Origin: Nitrospira sp.
GTDB taxonomy: Bacteria; Nitrospirota; Thermodesulfovibrionia; Thermodesulfovibrionales; SM23-35
Direction: 5' to 3'
Length of the DNA: 5,565 bases
Assembly: GCA_016873575.1 (NCBI GenBank)
Contig: VGWY01000171.1
Coordinates: 1 to 5,565 of the forward strand
Both the position numbers and the translations under genes were made by a program. Shown here in pieces: positions 4,910 to 5,565 of the stretch; position 1 is the stretch's first letter; each line of letters opens with the position of its first letter. Below the pieces are notes generated by a model. That model saw only the letters and a program-made list of their open reading frames with translations. It was not told the DNA's origin and searched no databases.

Positions 4910-5173
4910 ATGCTTATAGCGATTGATAAACGTGGAAGTATTAACTTGCCCGCTGAAATTAGAAAAAAGCTCGGATTGGAAAAAGGAACCTATCTTGATC
5001 TGTCTCTCTCAAAGGGAGGGGCAATTATTCTAAATCCAGTTGCTATATACCCTACGATCAGGTTGAGTGAAGAAGGGCTGGTAAAATTGCAGGAAGGCAG
5101 GAAAAGCGGGATGGGAGAACTGCCTAACTGGCTTGTGAAGGATATGAAAAGTGCCGAACCTGATTCCGAGTAA
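4910..5173 (+). CDS. AbrB/MazE-like (SpoVT-AbrB domain) antitoxin
   Basis: The 87-aa protein has an N-terminal swapped-hairpin DNA-binding domain of the SpoVT-AbrB type (residues 1-45). The motif IDKRGSINLPAEIRKKLGLEKG (5-26, normally IDxxGRIxIPxxIRxxLGLxxG) is followed by the strand pair LDLSLSKGGAIILNPV. The C-terminal 40 residues (IYPTIRLSEEGLVKL, then ELPNWLVKDM) form the probable toxin-binding tail. The ATG at 4910 is chosen because of the GAGGTGA site. A longer frame from 4877 would add 11 residues but starts in the promoter. It probably binds and represses its own palindromic operator. The toxin gene overlaps its last 23 nt in another frame, so the two are co-translated. N in place of the common IP-loop isoleucine is the only oddity in the domain. 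Confidence 0.88.
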   Translation: MLIAIDKRGSINLPAEIRKKLGLEKGTYLDLSLSKGGAIILNPVAIYPTIRLSEEGLVKLQEGRKSGMGELPNWLVKDMKSAEPDSE

Positions 5174-5480
5174 AAAGTTTCTTGAAGACATAGAAAATTT
5201 CCGCTCAAATGAAATAATACGGAAAAAGATTGCTAAAACCCTTGTACTGCTTAAGAGTAATCCACTGCATCCAGGTCTTCATCTTGAACGTATCATCAAC
5301 GATCCAACAGCATGGTCTGTCCGAATTGACAAAAGGTACAGGCTGTCTTTAGACCCGGGGAATCTTTTAGCTTCAGGAAATCCTGACTGGTCAGATGATA
5401 TTTTGCTTTTACGGATTCTTGATCATGATGACCTATATAAAATGCCCCGTTTAAATTACTGTGAAATTTTAATCCCATAA
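5151..5480 (+). CDS. RelE/ParE-superfamily-like toxin
   Basis: This small 109-aa basic protein lies immediately after the AbrB-like antitoxin. It shows the RelE/ParE layout: N-terminal helices (SKKFLEDIENFRSNEIIRKKIAKTLVLL, about 7-34), a link NPLHPGLHLERI (37-48), then core strands AWSVRIDKRYRLSLD (54-68) and ILLLRILDHDDLYK (84-97). The patterns HLERI, WSVRI and RYRLSL are those seen in HigB/YafQ-type mRNA interferases, and R59, R62 and R64 are candidate catalytic or RNA-binding residues. A 15-residue hydrophilic loop (69-83) separates the strands. The start is GTG at 5151, with AAGGA 8 nt upstream, inside the antitoxin gene. The C-terminus is about 12 residues longer than the minimal fold. 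Whether it kills by cutting mRNA or by poisoning gyrase cannot be told here. Confidence 0.78.
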   Translation: MPNLIPSKKFLEDIENFRSNEIIRKKIAKTLVLLKSNPLHPGLHLERIINDPTAWSVRIDKRYRLSLDPGNLLASGNPDWSDDILLLRILDHDDLYKMPRLNYCEILIP

Positions 5481-5540
5481 TAAATTGCAAAAAGCTTATG
5501 GAAAAATGTGTTGAGCTATCTGTTAAATTTAAAATGAAAA

Positions 5541-5565
5541 GGTAAGATAATTCACATAACTTACC
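5541..5565. repeat. Inverted repeat at the right window edge
   Basis: GGTAAG (5541-5546) and CTTACC (5560-5565) are perfect inverted arms around 13 bp. The feature stops exactly at the window edge and may extend further. It lies 60 bp after the toxin stop. It could be a terminator stem, the end of another dispersed repeat, or chance; nothing further is visible in 5481-5540. Confidence 0.3.

Noticed and set aside
4990..5208. Minus-strand 72-codon open frame
   Set aside because: Antisense shadow of the AbrB-like antitoxin gene with no start signals or family resemblance.

Overview
The window looks like bacterial chromosome of moderate-to-low GC from a Gram-negative-type anaerobe or environmental lineage. 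Three things suggest this: a split transketolase next to ftsEX, several short dispersed repeats of the kind common in Nitrospirota and Desulfobacterota genomes, and toxin-antitoxin (TA) genes. The lineage is inference from style only; no marker gene is present to fix it.

Positions 1-2926 (minus strand) hold a compact housekeeping operon, read right to left: a 97-aa conserved small protein, the N-terminal and C-terminal halves of transketolase, ftsE, and the first 28 codons of ftsX, which runs off the window. Junctions are tight: TAG directly followed by ATG, an 11-nt overlap, a 4-nt ATGA overlap and a 3-nt gap. A near-consensus sigma-70-type promoter (TTTACA, 17 bp, TATAAT) sits upstream of the first gene. 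The most striking feature is a 111-bp block at the 5' end of the transketolase C-half gene. It consists of a GC-rich imperfect palindrome plus four copies of a 7-bp tandem repeat. It is translated in frame as about 37 low-complexity residues ahead of the normal enzyme start, and its G-tracts form a G-quadruplex motif in the mRNA.

Positions 2927-3180 are a divergent intergenic region with the operon promoter, a piece of a CACAGAG-type dispersed repeat and a REP-like structure bounded by two copies of GGGACTGTCCC. After it, on the plus strand, comes an orphan P-loop kinase of the adenylylsulfate-kinase family, with a substrate region that does not look like true APS kinase.

Positions 3725-5480 hold two different type II TA modules transcribed away from each other. 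On the minus strand is a ribbon-helix-helix-like antitoxin with a PIN-domain (VapC-like) toxin. On the plus strand is an AbrB/MazE-like antitoxin with a RelE/ParE-like toxin. Each has a plausible promoter with repeats placed where an autoregulatory operator would be. The roughly 450 bp between them contains a degenerate MITE-like element with CGTCAT/ATGACG ends and nested hairpins. The right edge ends inside or at an inverted repeat.

No wholly new system is evident. The best leads are the translated repeat block in transketolase, the AbrB plus RelE pairing with its palindromic operator, and the orphan APS-kinase-like gene.
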